Source of the DNA: Steinernema hermaphroditum
Taxonomy: Eukaryota; Nematoda; Chromadorea; Rhabditida; Steinernematidae
Assembly: GCA_030435675.1 (NCBI GenBank)
Contig: CM059622.1
Span: 9,734,001-9,798,000, forward strand
Direction: 5' to 3'
DNA: 64,000 nt
This document shows, piece after piece, positions 1 to 10,152 of the stretch. Under the pieces are notes generated by a model, which was not told where the DNA came from, did no database searches, and saw only the letters and a program-made list of their open reading frames with translations. Position 1 is the stretch's first letter, and every line of letters begins with the position of its first letter. A program made the translations under genes and the position numbers.

Positions 1-1
1 A

Positions 2-277
2 AAAACGCAGTCACATGTGGAAGCGACCCCGACGTCGGCTGTGCCGGAATCGTCAATGACGCCCTTGAAGGAAGGAAACAGCCCGAAGACGCCAACTGTC
101 ACTCCCAAGTCCACGAAACCGAAATCTGCAGGCGGTTCTCTTCTGAAATTCCTAAAGAAGAGCGATTCCGGGGAGGGCGGCGATCAAGCTCCGGCGTCGC
201 TATCGACTCCTACCAGTGCACCCCGTCCGAAGAAGGCCAAGAAACGGGTACAGGTCGTAACTCTTGCGGATGATTGA
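2..277 (+). CDS. C-terminal end of an unidentified gene (5' part outside window)
   Basis: Open frame from the left edge to a TGA stop at 275-277, with no ATG inside the window. About 90 residues are visible. They are rich in Ser, Thr, Pro and Lys (low complexity, probably disordered), contain a short SLLKFLKK stretch, and end in a basic cluster followed by R-V-x-V-V-x-L and two acidic residues. That ending loosely resembles the B-domain (RRI-x-L-x-x-L) by which HIRA and CAF-1 p60 bind histone chaperone ASF1. This is only a resemblance and no family is assigned. A poly(A) signal AATAAA lies 69 nt downstream at 346-351, which supports the stop as a true gene end. Confidence 0.6.
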   Translation, partial: KTQSHVEATPTSAVPESSMTPLKEGNSPKTPTVTPKSTKPKSAGGSLLKFLKKSDSGEGGDQAPASLSTPTSAPRPKKAKKRVQVVTLADD

Positions 278-563
278 CACTCCGTGCAATTTTTGGGTTC
301 TTATTCTTTGAAGCCTTGGGTGAATACAGTGTGTCTATGTTGCCAAATAAATACAAGATGCGAAGGTGGGCTCTTGGCGCGAAACGCCTGTGGGCATTTG
401 CATCCGTTGTCGTACCCTTGCGGTTCGTTCCGAATTGTCTTGATCAATGATTCCGCGTTTGTGCAGCCGTGTGCAGCTTCTTCCTCGCTTCGTTCCTCTT
501 CGGAAAATTTGATTCATTAGATGTTCTGTTGTAGGTAGCCCCGCGCACGAAATAGTTGTTTTT

Positions 564-1069
564 ATGGGGAATGAAGTGAAGGCTGCAGAAAGCACTGTAG
601 CTAAGATAGAACAATGCTGCTCGTCGTTTTCTATAACACCCGGTTTTATTAAACTTTGTATGTATTCGTTCAACTTTCTATGCTTACCTTCTCTGTTTTA
701 GTGTGCGGAGCTACTGCTGCCTCATTCTTCGGTGTGGGAATTCGATCAGCGTGGAAGCAAACGCGTGGATTCGAAAGCGAACACCTCACACGCGTCAAAG
801 TCATCAGCGGCGTCGGATTCGCTTCTCGTGCATTGGCAACGGCCACACTGCTCACCGTTTCCGGATTCGGACTGTTCATAGTTGGCGTCTCGGCTCTGCT
901 GAACGTTAACACACCGCGCCAGTTTGGTGATAGAATGAAATCAGCGTTTGGCGATTCGCTACGTATTTCGAAGAGGAATCCGGACAACCAGTCGATCAAC
1001 TCGCTGACCGAACTTCTCGAGCAAGCTGCTGCCCCATCTAAGCCATCTAGTTCACTGTCTGCCGAATAG
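564..1069 (+). CDS. TMEM242: TMEM242-like two-helix membrane protein
   Basis: Two exons, 564-657 and 702-1069, joined by a 44-nt GT-AG intron (658-701) give 153 residues; human TMEM242 has about 141. Hydrophobic segments lie near residues 32-45 and 76-98. The second is followed by the family-typical stretch of an N-V-N-T-P-R-Q-F loop and an R-M-K-S-A-F motif. TMEM242 is an inner-mitochondrial-membrane protein reported to help assemble the ATP synthase c-ring; the role here is inferred from family membership. The ATG at 564 precedes a 31-codon first exon and lies 30 nt after a TTGTAG acceptor-like site. The PIGL start codon is only 21 nt after this stop. Confidence 0.82.
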
Positions 1070-1090
1070 GGACTCATTGTAATCTCTATA

Positions 1091-1855
1091 ATGTTGTTGA
1101 TTCTCTTTGTACTTTTTCTGTTGTTTACTCTGTTCATTCTTTTCTCCTTTCGTTGGTACCGGAAGCCTCTACCCGTTCCGTGGAATAGCCGTTGTCTTCT
1201 CGTTGTTGCCCATCCCGATGACGAAACTATGTTCTTCACTCCAACTATTCGTGGTCTCTTGGAAGCCGACTGCTCTATTTACGTCTTGTGCGTGTCAAGC
1301 GGTGACGTAGCTGGACTTGGCGTAACCCGCCGACAAGAGATGCGTAAAGCTGTAAGCGCTCTTGGTGTGCCGAGTGGGAACTTAACGATCCTCGACTACG
1401 ACGAATTCCCGGATGGCTTTGTTCGCTGGGACAACGAGAAACTCGCTCATCATTTGCTGGACTATATAGAGAAGCTGGCTTGCGACTTTGTTATTAGTTT
1501 CGACGAACGTGGTGTTAGTGGGCATCCTAACCACTCTAGTTGTTTCTCTGCCTTGCAATTTTTGTATTCTAATGGTCTAGTGCCTACGGATGTTCAAATC
1601 TTCGTCTTGGAGTCCGTTCCTTTCTGGCGGAAGTATACTCTCAGCTTTGATGTAATTCCCAGTTACTGTCATTCTACTTTCATGTACGTGTCTAACTTCC
1701 GTTCATTGCTCACTGTATATGCCGCTATGAGGCACCATCGATCACAACTTGTGTGGTTCCGATACCTCTACATCTTGTTCAGCCGTTATGTTCTTGTTAA
1801 TACTCTTAAGAGGATTCCTTTACACAAATACTATATCTCTAAGAAGAATACTTAA
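1091..1855 (+). CDS. PIGL: N-acetylglucosaminyl-phosphatidylinositol de-N-acetylase (PIG-L)
   Basis: Single-exon 254-residue protein, close to human PIG-L (252). It removes the acetyl group from GlcNAc-PI, the second step of GPI-anchor synthesis, on the cytosolic face of the ER. Residues 2-20 form one hydrophobic membrane anchor. The metal-binding and catalytic motif HPDDE is at residues 41-45, and the second family motif GVSGHPNH at 141-148. No intron is apparent. The start lies 21 nt after the TMEM242 stop with no AG acceptor in the gap, so the two may share a transcript. Poly(A) signal AATAAA is at 1873-1878. AP3B on the other strand ends at 1885, so the two 3' ends must overlap. Confidence 0.93.
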   Translation: MLLILFVLFLLFTLFILFSFRWYRKPLPVPWNSRCLLVVAHPDDETMFFTPTIRGLLEADCSIYVLCVSSGDVAGLGVTRRQEMRKAVSALGVPSGNLTILDYDEFPDGFVRWDNEKLAHHLLDYIEKLACDFVISFDERGVSGHPNHSSCFSALQFLYSNGLVPTDVQIFVLESVPFWRKYTLSFDVIPSYCHSTFMYVSNFRSLLTVYAAMRHHRSQLVWFRYLYILFSRYVLVNTLKRIPLHKYYISKKNT

Positions 1856-1884
1856 TTAAGATCTTTGGAAGGAATAAATTATGG

Positions 1885-4800
1885 TTAGGATTTAATGTTG
1901 GCTTCCAGATATCTGCTGAGCATGGACCCGAAGACGACGTTCTCACAGTGCACGGAAAGTTGGATTTCGTCGCTGCCTTTCGGGTTAAGTACGATCAGAA
2001 CGGGCGACTTCTTGGAGACCGTTTGCGAGGCGAAGCTCATCTGGAAGCGAGAACTATGGGATCATTTCAACTTTCCCGCGTACCTTGGTGCCTTGTACTT
2101 GTTTGCAGTTCGCCAACTTGTAGAGTTGACGCGGATTGAACCGCGCTGGATTGGAATTGATGGTTTGTTTGTGGCACTGCATCCCACCGAGGCGATCGAC
2201 GAGCTCCCTGAATTCGTCGATCTTCATCTCCACAGCTTCGATCTGCTCGCCGAGCGTCGCCTCGATCCGCATGCTGTATTCGCTGCCGTTGAAGCGCACA
2301 GTCCACTCGGAGTGCCTGAGGCAATCGCCGAAGTCGATGCCCACCATCACCTTTCTCTGACCCTTCTTAAAGTCGAACAGCGACACTGTACCGCCCGTCT
2401 CCACTCCCTCCGTCTTCTGCAAACAGTCATAAGTGCATGCACCGACTGCTCCACAAACCTTCGGCGCTATCACCAAAGGCTCCGAGAACTCAAAGTCGTC
2501 ACTTAGAGAGACGAGCAGCTCGACGGCGCACATCGAGTTTGAGAAGAGGGAGGGCGATCTCGTAAACCTCCGCTTGATTTCGAGCCCCGGGATCTGCAGC
2601 GCCGGGAGGAACTCGTCGTCGACGTACTGCGCGCTCGCGCGCACATGTTTGGAGACGTTCGTGTTGATGGTCACCCCGTCGAAGTTGAGGTCGAGCAGAA
2701 GGTCGACGTTTTTCGGTGAAGGGATTTCCTTCTTCGGTTTCTGCACATCCTAAAAATCGACAGGGTCGTGGTTCAGAGAGGAACGGAGTTTACCGGCTGC
2801 TTAGTGACTTTCCCATTCGTCTTCGCATTCACTGAGAGATGCTGCATCCTCGCCGGCTCCGTCTCTTCCTCAGTGCTGCCTTCCTCCTCGCTCTCTTCGT
2901 CCCCCTCCTCGGAGCTCTCCGCGTCGTCTTCTTCTTCCTCTCCCGAGGACTCTTCTTCTTCGGACTCATCTTCGTCGCTGCTCGACTCCTCTTCGTCTTC
3001 GTCCTCCTCCGAGTAGAACTGCTTGTCGGCCTTTCTGTTCCGCGAGGGCCCCGGGGCGGCCTCAGTGGCAAGCACCAGGTCGGTGGGACCCTGTCGCAGC
3101 GAGGAGTCCGAAGGCTCCTCGGCGAACGCGGGCAGTTCGCGGTAGTTGACGCACTTCTGGTTGAGGAGGTGCGAGAGGGTGCCGAGCTGGAACTGATCCC
3201 GCCTGTATTGGTTCTGCACCGAGGGAGAGGGCTTCTCGACAAGGAACACATCGGTCATTGGCAGCCGTTCGGCGTGGTCGCCCCCGAGAAAGTTCCGAAG
3301 GAAGCGGATGCGGTCGCGGACGTCGTAGCTGTGGTCGAAGCGCGCTAGTTGCATAACATACTGAACGAGGAGCTCGCAGCGTTCGCGGTCCGTGATCCAG
3401 AGGCGCACGGCCAGGTTAATCGTCTGCAGCTTCACCAGCTCGTGTTCGTGACAGAAGCTCTTCGTCATGATGCGGAGGAGGTCGGGTGCCAGTTCCGGTA
3501 CAGTCCTGATGTGCGTCGCGATGAGCCACACCACACAGGCGCGGGCTGAGGGTGCCTTGACGGAGTGAATGAGCTTCATGACGCGGCGGAGCAGCTTCGG
3601 ATCGGCGTCGGCGTGCAGAAGTCGCTTTAGGACGACAACCACCGAGCAAACAACCTGCTCAGAGGGGTTCGCGATGAGGCGGATGAGACCTGAGAGGCAC
3701 GACTCGGCCACGGTGCCAACCTTGAGGGCGCAACGGCCGATGGCCTCGATCGATGGACCTGCCAGCTCGCTCATCTGGACGTACGTCTGTGGAGGAGGAA
3801 GAAGTGGGGGCGCTAGAGAGAGGACTCACCTGCAGTTCCCGGAGCACAAGTTGAACGTTGGTCTCGGACACAAGGCTCGTCAGCACCTCCAGCTTCAAGT
3901 GTTTGATGTGGGACGGGTCACTGCTGCGAACAAAGAAACTCTTCAGGTACGGCTCGAACATGTTCTAAAAGTGGGTGTTTAGATGTGGATACGATGCGGC
4001 TTCTGAAGAATCTACGCTGCATGCAACTACGACAAGAGCATGGACGAGGCGCGTACTTTGCTTATGCCAAAAACGTTTTCATGTACCGGGTAATGGTCGC
4101 TGGCGCAGATGGAGGCGACATTCACCAGCACTACGTGCTGCACCTCCGTAGGCCCGCGCAGAAGCCGGACGAGGGCCTTCGCCACGACGCCCAGTTGGTT
4201 GGCCGGGGCGACGTGGTAGAAGAGCTGTGCCACGGCCATCACAGCGGAGCAGTTGCGGCTCTGGAGGAGCGGTCGGGCGGACGCCAGGAGCAGCTGGTGG
4301 TCGGCGTCGAGGGTGGAGTTCAGGCTGCAGTCGTCCTCGGGAGCCGTGAATTGGGAGCGGGCGTAGCGGGTAAGCAAGCCAAGCATCACGATCTGGCCCC
4401 ATTCGTCGACGTCGGCCAGAGCCCTGCAGAGAGCGCGGTAGTGACGGTGAAGTAGGTCGATCCGGTCTGGACACGTCTCCTCGAAGGCGTAGACGGCGCT
4501 TCCGAGGACGAGCGTCCGTTTATCGCCGAGTAGAAAGTCGATACAGTCGATGAGCTCTGGCTGGAGGTCGGGGTCCAGGGCGTACAGCTTCGGGATTGCG
4601 TGTGCCGCCACCTTCCGCACGTAGGCACTCATGTCGCGGACCGATTCCTACAAGCAGTTGGGATGTTCTGAAGTCGGCGAAACCTACCTTGATGGCTAGC
4701 AGCATGATGGGGGCGATCATGGCGACGCGAATGCTGGAGAGAACACGGAGGGCGCTCGCCCGGATCAGCTGATTGGGGTCTTTCAGAGCTCGCTGAAAGG

Positions 4801-5191
4801 TGCTGATCGAGAGAAGCGCCAGATCTTGTTGTTCCTCGGCATAGCGCACGAGATAGACGAAGACGAGCTTCTTAAGCTAAAAAGGAGCATGGTGAGCTGA
4901 TGAGAGAAAGTGGACTCGAACTTCGAGGTTCTTAGCGGCCACGTTCTTGACCACCGCGGGGAAGAGCTCCGCGGCGTCCTTCCCCTTGGCTACCATGTTG
5001 ATGATCCGCTTCATGGCGTCCATCTTGTCTTTGTCTTTGTTGCTGTCCAGCATCATCTTCAGGTCGGCAAAGCGACTGAAATGGACTACGAAGCCCGAAG
5101 CGGACGGGTGGACTTACGCTTTGTTGTCCACTAAAGCGCCTTCCGCAATTTCGACCTCAGGACTGAGACCTTCCAAATAACTCATTCTCAT
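1885..5191 (-). CDS. AP3B1: AP-3 adaptor complex large subunit beta
   Basis: Eight exons: 5191-5118, 5075-4922, 4876-4688, 4647-4057, 3964-3830, 3786-2794, 2749-2084, 2040-1885. They total 2958 nt, 985 residues (human AP3B1 1094). AP-3 beta forms the trunk of the AP-3 coat that sorts cargo from endosomes to lysosome-related organelles. The adaptin trunk (residues 1 to about 590) carries long family-identical stretches such as [18 protein letters not shown] Ser/Asp/Glu-rich acidic hinge follows at roughly 640-690, and then the AP-3-specific C-terminal ear. Introns are 40-45 nt except one of 92 nt (3965-4056). Intron 4877-4921 uses a weak gttcga donor. An acceptor (tttcag) lies about 10 nt before the ATG. 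Same strand as TAF5, 380 nt downstream of its stop. Confidence 0.95.
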
Positions 5192-5571
5192 GACCTGCCG
5201 ACCTGAAAGTAGCCGCAGATTTAGCCCGGATCCAAGAACACCGAGTGTCGCCGAACGTCCATCCCGGAAAATGTCCGCCGAAAATCGATATCGTCGCGCG
5301 GCGCTTGACTACGCCCAATCCCAACCCCGTGGGGACTCAAGGAGTCATCCACCGGGAAAATCAGAGTCAGGAAGCTTCAATCGGCAATGGATAGCTTCGA
5401 ACCGCTGGTGCGCCGAGTGCATCGCTATGAATATTTCTAAAAAACAAACACTGCCGTAGATATCAGTTCGATCGATTGGCCGACGCGTGTAAACTGACGA
5501 TGACAATGACACGGCTCTTTAATTTACAAGGAAAACAACATTAAGAGATCGTGGAATGCACAAGGTTGCCA
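5192..5571 (-). other. Intergenic gap between TAF5 3' end and AP3B 5' end
   Basis: 380 nt separate the TAF5 stop from the AP3B start on the same strand. I see no coding frame of note. The AP3B-proximal end holds a pyrimidine-rich tract and a CAG acceptor just 5' of the AP3B ATG. No canonical poly(A) signal for TAF5 was recognised with certainty. Confidence 0.5.
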
Positions 5572-7129
5572 TCACTGCCCAAACGACCCCACGCCCATCA
5601 GGACGTTCTTCCGAGTGAAATGCAAACCGATCAGCGGCGTGTTCTTGGTTGGATAGGTATAAAGACTGAAGCCGGGGTAATTGACTCTAAAATCTTCCAG
5701 TTTGATAGAATAGTATGTGGTGGTACTCACTTCGTTTCATTGGAGGCGTGGCCTTGACCCGTGTTCGAAGCCAGCAGAGCTTCCAGCGAGTAGAGGCTAA
5801 CAGCGGAATGAGGAGTCGAGGCGACGATGGTTCCGCCGTCTCTGGAGAAACACAGCGAAGCCATGTAGGGGAAAGGAGGCGTGTCCTGGTAAGTGACCAT
5901 CTTCTGGAGAGCAATGTCCCACACGATCAGGGACCCTTCTTCGGAAACGGAGACTATGTATCGTCCACACGGAGAGATCTAGAAAAGAGTGCATGAGAGA
6001 TGCTGAAGAGCTCATCTGTGTACCTTGACGCCTCGAACGCTTCCCTTGTGACCGGCAAAGGTCCTTACACACGATCCAGTGGAGACGTCCCAAAGTCGTA
6101 CGCATCTATCGTCCGATCCACCGACAACATAGTTGCAGTTGGGATGGTAATCGATGCAACTGACGTCGGAAAGGGCGCCCGTCAAGACGCGTAGAGGCTG
6201 CATCCGATCCGTGGCCCACACCATCGCCGTTCCGTCAGAACTAGCGCAGGCAAAGTAGTAGGAACGGGGAGAGAACTGCACTTGCCACACTGGACTGTTC
6301 AGTCTGTATACGACGACGTTCTTCCGTTGGGCGATGGTCCAAAGGCGGATCGTAGAGTCGAGTGAGGAAGACAGGAGAAGTCGTTTGTCGGGCGAGAAGG
6401 AGACTGAGTAGACTGTGGACTGGTGGCCCTGGAAACAAGGAGAAGTCAGTTATTTGGTCCGCCACGGGATGTTTTAATTTGTTCTGCCACTATGATTTTC
6501 GTGTATAGGTGCAACCTTGAAAAACCAACCTGAAGTAATAGATTTTTCACATCCTGTGTCTTGTCGTACATTTCATTGAGTATATCATCGGCTTCCTGGT
6601 CAACATTGTCCAGATCATCCATGGACTTTAGCGGATAGAGACTGGTCTCACCAACAGCCTTGATTTGAATGGCCGAGCTACCGTATCCAATAGCGATCAG
6701 CGAAGAGTCTTCTGTGACATCGACGCAAGTGACGCCACCGGATGCATTGGCCACCGTGTACATACAGATGTTAGGCGGCGTTTCGGCGTTAATTTTAGTT
6801 CTCCTTAGGAGATCCTTCTGAGCTTGTCGCTTCTCGGCCTTCATGGCTTCGGTCAAAGGAGGCAGGGGAACCCTCTCCGGTCCTGGCGCGTTAGTGTCCT
6901 TCTTCTTCGACTCTTTGCCGTCTTTCCCTTTGGACTTCTTCTTGTCCAACTGGCTTGAGAGATCTTCCTTGTTGAGACTGTAGTAAACTTTATACTTCTT
7001 CTCTGAAACGTCCACATGCGGTAAAGACAGAAGATGCGATTTCAATAAGTACCCGTCTTCTTTGATTCCTGGCCAGCATGCATAGCTAAACACGATAAAA
7101 TCAAAAGCTCCACGACTAAGAAAGAGCAT
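5572..7129 (-). CDS. TAF5: TFIID subunit TAF5, WD40 part only (NTD2 domain absent)
   Basis: Four exons: 7129-6530, 6428-6024, 5978-5731, 5686-5572; 455 residues. TAF5 scaffolds the TFIID core, its WD40 propeller docking the TAF6-TAF9 histone-fold pair. Visible here are a short segment matching the linker before the propeller, a Lys-rich region, then the divergent first WD repeat and the rest of the propeller (ATDRMQPLRVL and VRLWDVSTGSCVR are typical). The last exon ends with the TAF5-style LHFTRKN motif. Human TAF5 has about 800 residues; the LisH and NTD2 regions are missing. The frame stays open upstream only to a TGA near 7197, and RBM22 ends at 7253, so there is no room for them. The start chosen is the first in-frame ATG; a non-ATG or upstream spliced start cannot be excluded. 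Introns are 101, 45 and 44 nt. Confidence 0.85.
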
Positions 7130-7252
7130 GAAGGTACCATCCAGGCGACGCGACCCCAACGACCCCCACGCCTCGGCACAAAATATTTTATTTCGTCAGG
7201 AGCATTAACATTTTAACAATCAGTGCACATTTACATCGGACGATGAAGAGCT

Positions 7253-8766
7253 TCATTCAACGGCACCCTTCGAACCTAGCCGCTGGGGATCTTGACTTGG
7301 GTAGTATATGCGCGATGTTGATGGACCAGAAGTATCCGCAGGTGTGCTCGGCGCCGCATTCCCAAATGGGACTTTGGGAACCACCAAATTACGTACACCA
7401 ACTTTCGCAGGGGGCATTGGTGGTAGTGGCAAATCCAAACGCGCACGTTTAGACGATGTGGGTTCGTCCGCCCCGAAGAAGTTAGGAGCAGGACAAGCTA
7501 CAAAAGGACACACAAATTAACACACAATCCGTTAGGCGAAATGTTACGATTCGGAAGAGATGGAACGTTTCGAAACGTTTTTTCTTCTGGCAGGACAACA
7601 TTTGTGTTGTGCGACTGAGGGCGACCCCAGCGGATGGTCATCTTTCGTCCCTTAATAACCAATCGGTTGAAAGATCGTTCAGCTGCCATCTCTGAGGCTT
7701 GACGATGTGTGAACTGGACAAACGCACACCCTTTGTGTGCCAGGATGGTCAGATTGCGGATTTCTCCGTATTGGTAGAACACATCACTAAAATTATACAC
7801 TACTTGAGCGGAAAATCAACATCGCACGTACCGCAAATCTATTTCGTTAATGAAGCCACTCTCGCCCAGATTTCCCACGTAAAGAGTGGTAATGGTTGGA
7901 TCTTCCGGTGGCGACAATGTTGGAGCTGCTTTAGCACGGTTCAAAAGCTTCTCGGCAACAGGATCATTGGTTCCATAGTAACGGTCCTTCATATTCTGCT
8001 GACTGAGAGGATCGTCGGGGTCAGTTGGCTTCTCATGTCTAAAAAACAAAGATTTTTTTGACCTGTATACAATAACTAACCGATAGGGACATTCCTCTCC
8101 ACGCTTACACTCTCCTTTTACAAAAAAGGAGCAAATGTGAGCCCTATTACGGTTGTAGTATGGTTGAGTACGGGCCAACTTCCGCAGCATTTCTGTAGCT
8201 GCTTCATCAGGCTTGATAGTTGCCAGCGCGCCTCCGGGGGTAGTTCCATCAGTGTCTGCTAGTTGACGTTCGGCGTTCTGTACGTAGAAATCACGATTCG
8301 CCCCCATCTTCGGCATGTCAGCATTGACTTTTAGTGCATAATCACGCACTTGCACAGGCAATCCTGAAATTTTCCACGTCTTCTAGCAGAAAAGATGCGA
8401 AACTTGCCGAACTCCAAATCCAACAAGCACGTTTGACATACGTTCTTCAATTTGGAGCAGGTTTGGCATACTTCAGTCTTCTTGTATCTCATTCCCTTGC
8501 CAGGCATCCAGCGGAAATTAGTAAACGGGCGGTTACAAATCTTGCATTCTGCGCCGTGCTTGTCCTTCATCTAAAGCAAATAAACGAGTTATCGGCGACA
8601 GTACAACGTTCATACCATTCTCAGATAAGGATTGTTCCCAAGGCATGTTTCGCAGAGAATAGGAAAATCCTAAATAACGCAGTTAAGCCCAGATACGTAT
8701 ACATAGACGTACAGAGTCCTCCCAATTTTTTCTGTTGTACGTGTAAGACGACTTTGACATAGACAT
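7253..8766 (-). CDS. RBM22: Pre-mRNA-splicing factor RBM22
   Basis: Seven exons: 8766-8713, 8669-8616, 8570-8408, 8363-8081, 8038-7832, 7786-7548, 7497-7253; 414 residues (human 420). RBM22 (yeast Ecm2/Cwc2-like) contacts the U6 ISL and intron in the catalytic spliceosome. In order: N-terminal YNRKNWEDS motif, Cys-rich zinc-ribbon region ending [15 protein letters not shown], a CCCH finger (C-x8-C-x5-C-x3-H) around residues 165-190, one RRM at about 230-305 (TTLYVGNL), and a Pro-rich tail ending in YPSQDPQR. Intron 3 (8364-8407) has a GC-AG boundary (gcaagt donor), the only reading that joins family-conserved residues. A minus-strand AATAAA at about 7185-7190 probably ends this transcript. 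TAF5 starts 123 nt downstream. Confidence 0.95.
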
Positions 8767-9127
8767 CTTGACTATGCCAACTTTACCAAGCTCAATGAAT
8801 CTAAACAATGTCCTTAAAAACGAATACCCAAAAGCGACGCTAAATCCGTGCAGAACAACACCACGTGAAATTCGAAAAACCTCCACAGCAGAGGATCGAA
8901 TTTGGCATTTCGTCGCAAGACCATCGGTAAATGGTGTCCTGCCCGGATTGTATGACAATAAATCCCGGGATCTTCGTGTTTCAGATATACTGCTACATTT
9001 ACTCTTGAATCAATGACATTCGTCATGCAAGATATCTCATAATGCTCAAAGGAGAACTGTATATCACCGTAGTAGCTGCTGATATTCTTTCTTCGGCGCA
9101 GAGCGCGACGTCCGAATTGAAGGAAGC
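8767..9127. other. Intergenic, upstream of RBM22
   Basis: About 360 nt 5' of RBM22. A short plus-strand frame beginning at an ATG near 8774 runs to about 9016 (roughly 80 codons) but matches nothing I recognise, overlaps the divergent promoter and lacks intron signals, so it is not called. Otherwise nothing seen. Confidence 0.4.
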
Positions 9128-9515
9128 TACCCCATCAGTGTGCGCGGGCTTCTAAGCGACAAAGAGGCTGTATGCAGAAGATGCGCGGTGGTGGAGCATG
9201 ACAGGCGACGTTGAATCCCGTCTTCAGTGCGGTTGACGGAGCAGACTTCGGAGTTGGGGCGATTCTTCGGCTTGAGTGGGCGGCGCAGGTGGTCGGGCGA
9301 TGCTGACGGTCTTCTTGGCGAGATATAATTCGGCTTACGTTCCACGCCAACCACGACGGATTGGAACGGGGCGATCATTGTGCCAACAACGACGGCCGAG
9401 AACAACCGCTTACTCAACTCATTCCGCTCAGACAGCCTCAGAGAGAGCGAGTGGACGACCTGACCGATCCCTGGGAACACAAATGAAAGAACCAGATATA
9501 CTGCTGTATATACTA
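9128..9515 (+). repeat. Dispersed repeat R1, copy 1
   Basis: Shares long near-identical blocks with segments at 17.75-18.33, 31.87-32.39, 37.07-37.62 and (inverted) 62.75-63.30 kb. Examples are CAACAACGACGGCCGAGAAC and the downstream block that contains the GGACGACC pentamers. This copy lacks the family's left end (the ACGCC palindromic part). No coding capacity is visible. Confidence 0.75.
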
Positions 9516-9800
9516 ATAAACCCGGCTGCGCGCGAACTCGCGCCCTCCAAGTACTAAAAGCCAATTAGCCCGTAGCCCTGCGGGCGTAGCAGCGCCAGAG
9601 ACATAGTAGAAGTAGAGCGGTAGCATCTCAACTGTCTGTGTGGCTCATTGCGAACGTTCTCCGTTTGTAAGCGGGCGCTGTCGGGTTCGGTTCCCCTCGG
9701 GGTCCTCATTTTGTGTAGGTGTTTTCCTCGTGCGCACGGAAAAACACACACAGACCAACGGACCCGTCGGTTCTCCGTTTATATATAGGGGATTGCCACC
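9516..9800 (+). repeat. Hairpin-ended repeat R2, copy 1 (short form)
   Basis: Begins ATAAACCCGGCTGCGCGCG, an end it shares with 22014 and (inverted) with 39038. A GC palindrome follows, then a single TAGCCCTGCGGGC unit, then a block also present at 38.1-38.3 kb inverted. That block contains the tRNA-like B-box motif GGGTTCGGTTCC and ends near GTTTATATATAGGGG. The other copies carry many tandem TAGCCCTGCGGGCGGCAAG units; this one carries one. Confidence 0.7.
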
Positions 9801-10152
9801 CCTCGTCCTCTCGATTTCACGATTTTTTTTGGAAACGGAAAACACAGAAACTTCCGTCAAAACTTGCAGTTCAGTGGTTTCCAAAAGTACCAACGTATTG
9901 CATTCGTCAAAAATCTAGCAGAAGCACACTAAGCAAATGGGCGATATTTGTGATAGTGTGTGTGGAAGAGAAGCATTCCGACGGCATACACACGTAAACA
10001 CGAGATATCAACTCCCTCCCACGGCAGCAGCCATACAATTAAAATCACATGTATTTATCTGGTGAACGGTGAAACATACAACGTAAAACTTTCAACAATG
10101 AGATAACCGCGATATAACCCGAATTGTAACACGTCCAAATGCCATTAACTAC
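9801..10152. other. Intergenic, 3' side of left UBAP2L-like gene
   Basis: About 350 nt with no coding frame. It must include the 3' UTR of the minus-strand gene that stops at 10153. I could not place a canonical AATAAA with confidence, and there is no similarity to the 3' flank of the right-hand paralogue. Confidence 0.4.

Noticed and set aside
2768..3348. Plus-strand frames with poly-Ser or hydrophobic runs
   Set aside because: Antisense shadows of the acidic Ser/Glu hinge of AP-3 beta.
7130..7252. Hidden exon for the TAF5 N-terminal domains
   Set aside because: Only about 120 nt remain before RBM22, the frame meets a TGA near 7197 and no acceptor/donor pair gives NTD2-like sequence.
8774..9016. 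Plus-strand frame of about 80 codons divergent from RBM22
   Set aside because: No similarity recognised, no intron signals, lies in a probable promoter; kept only as a note.
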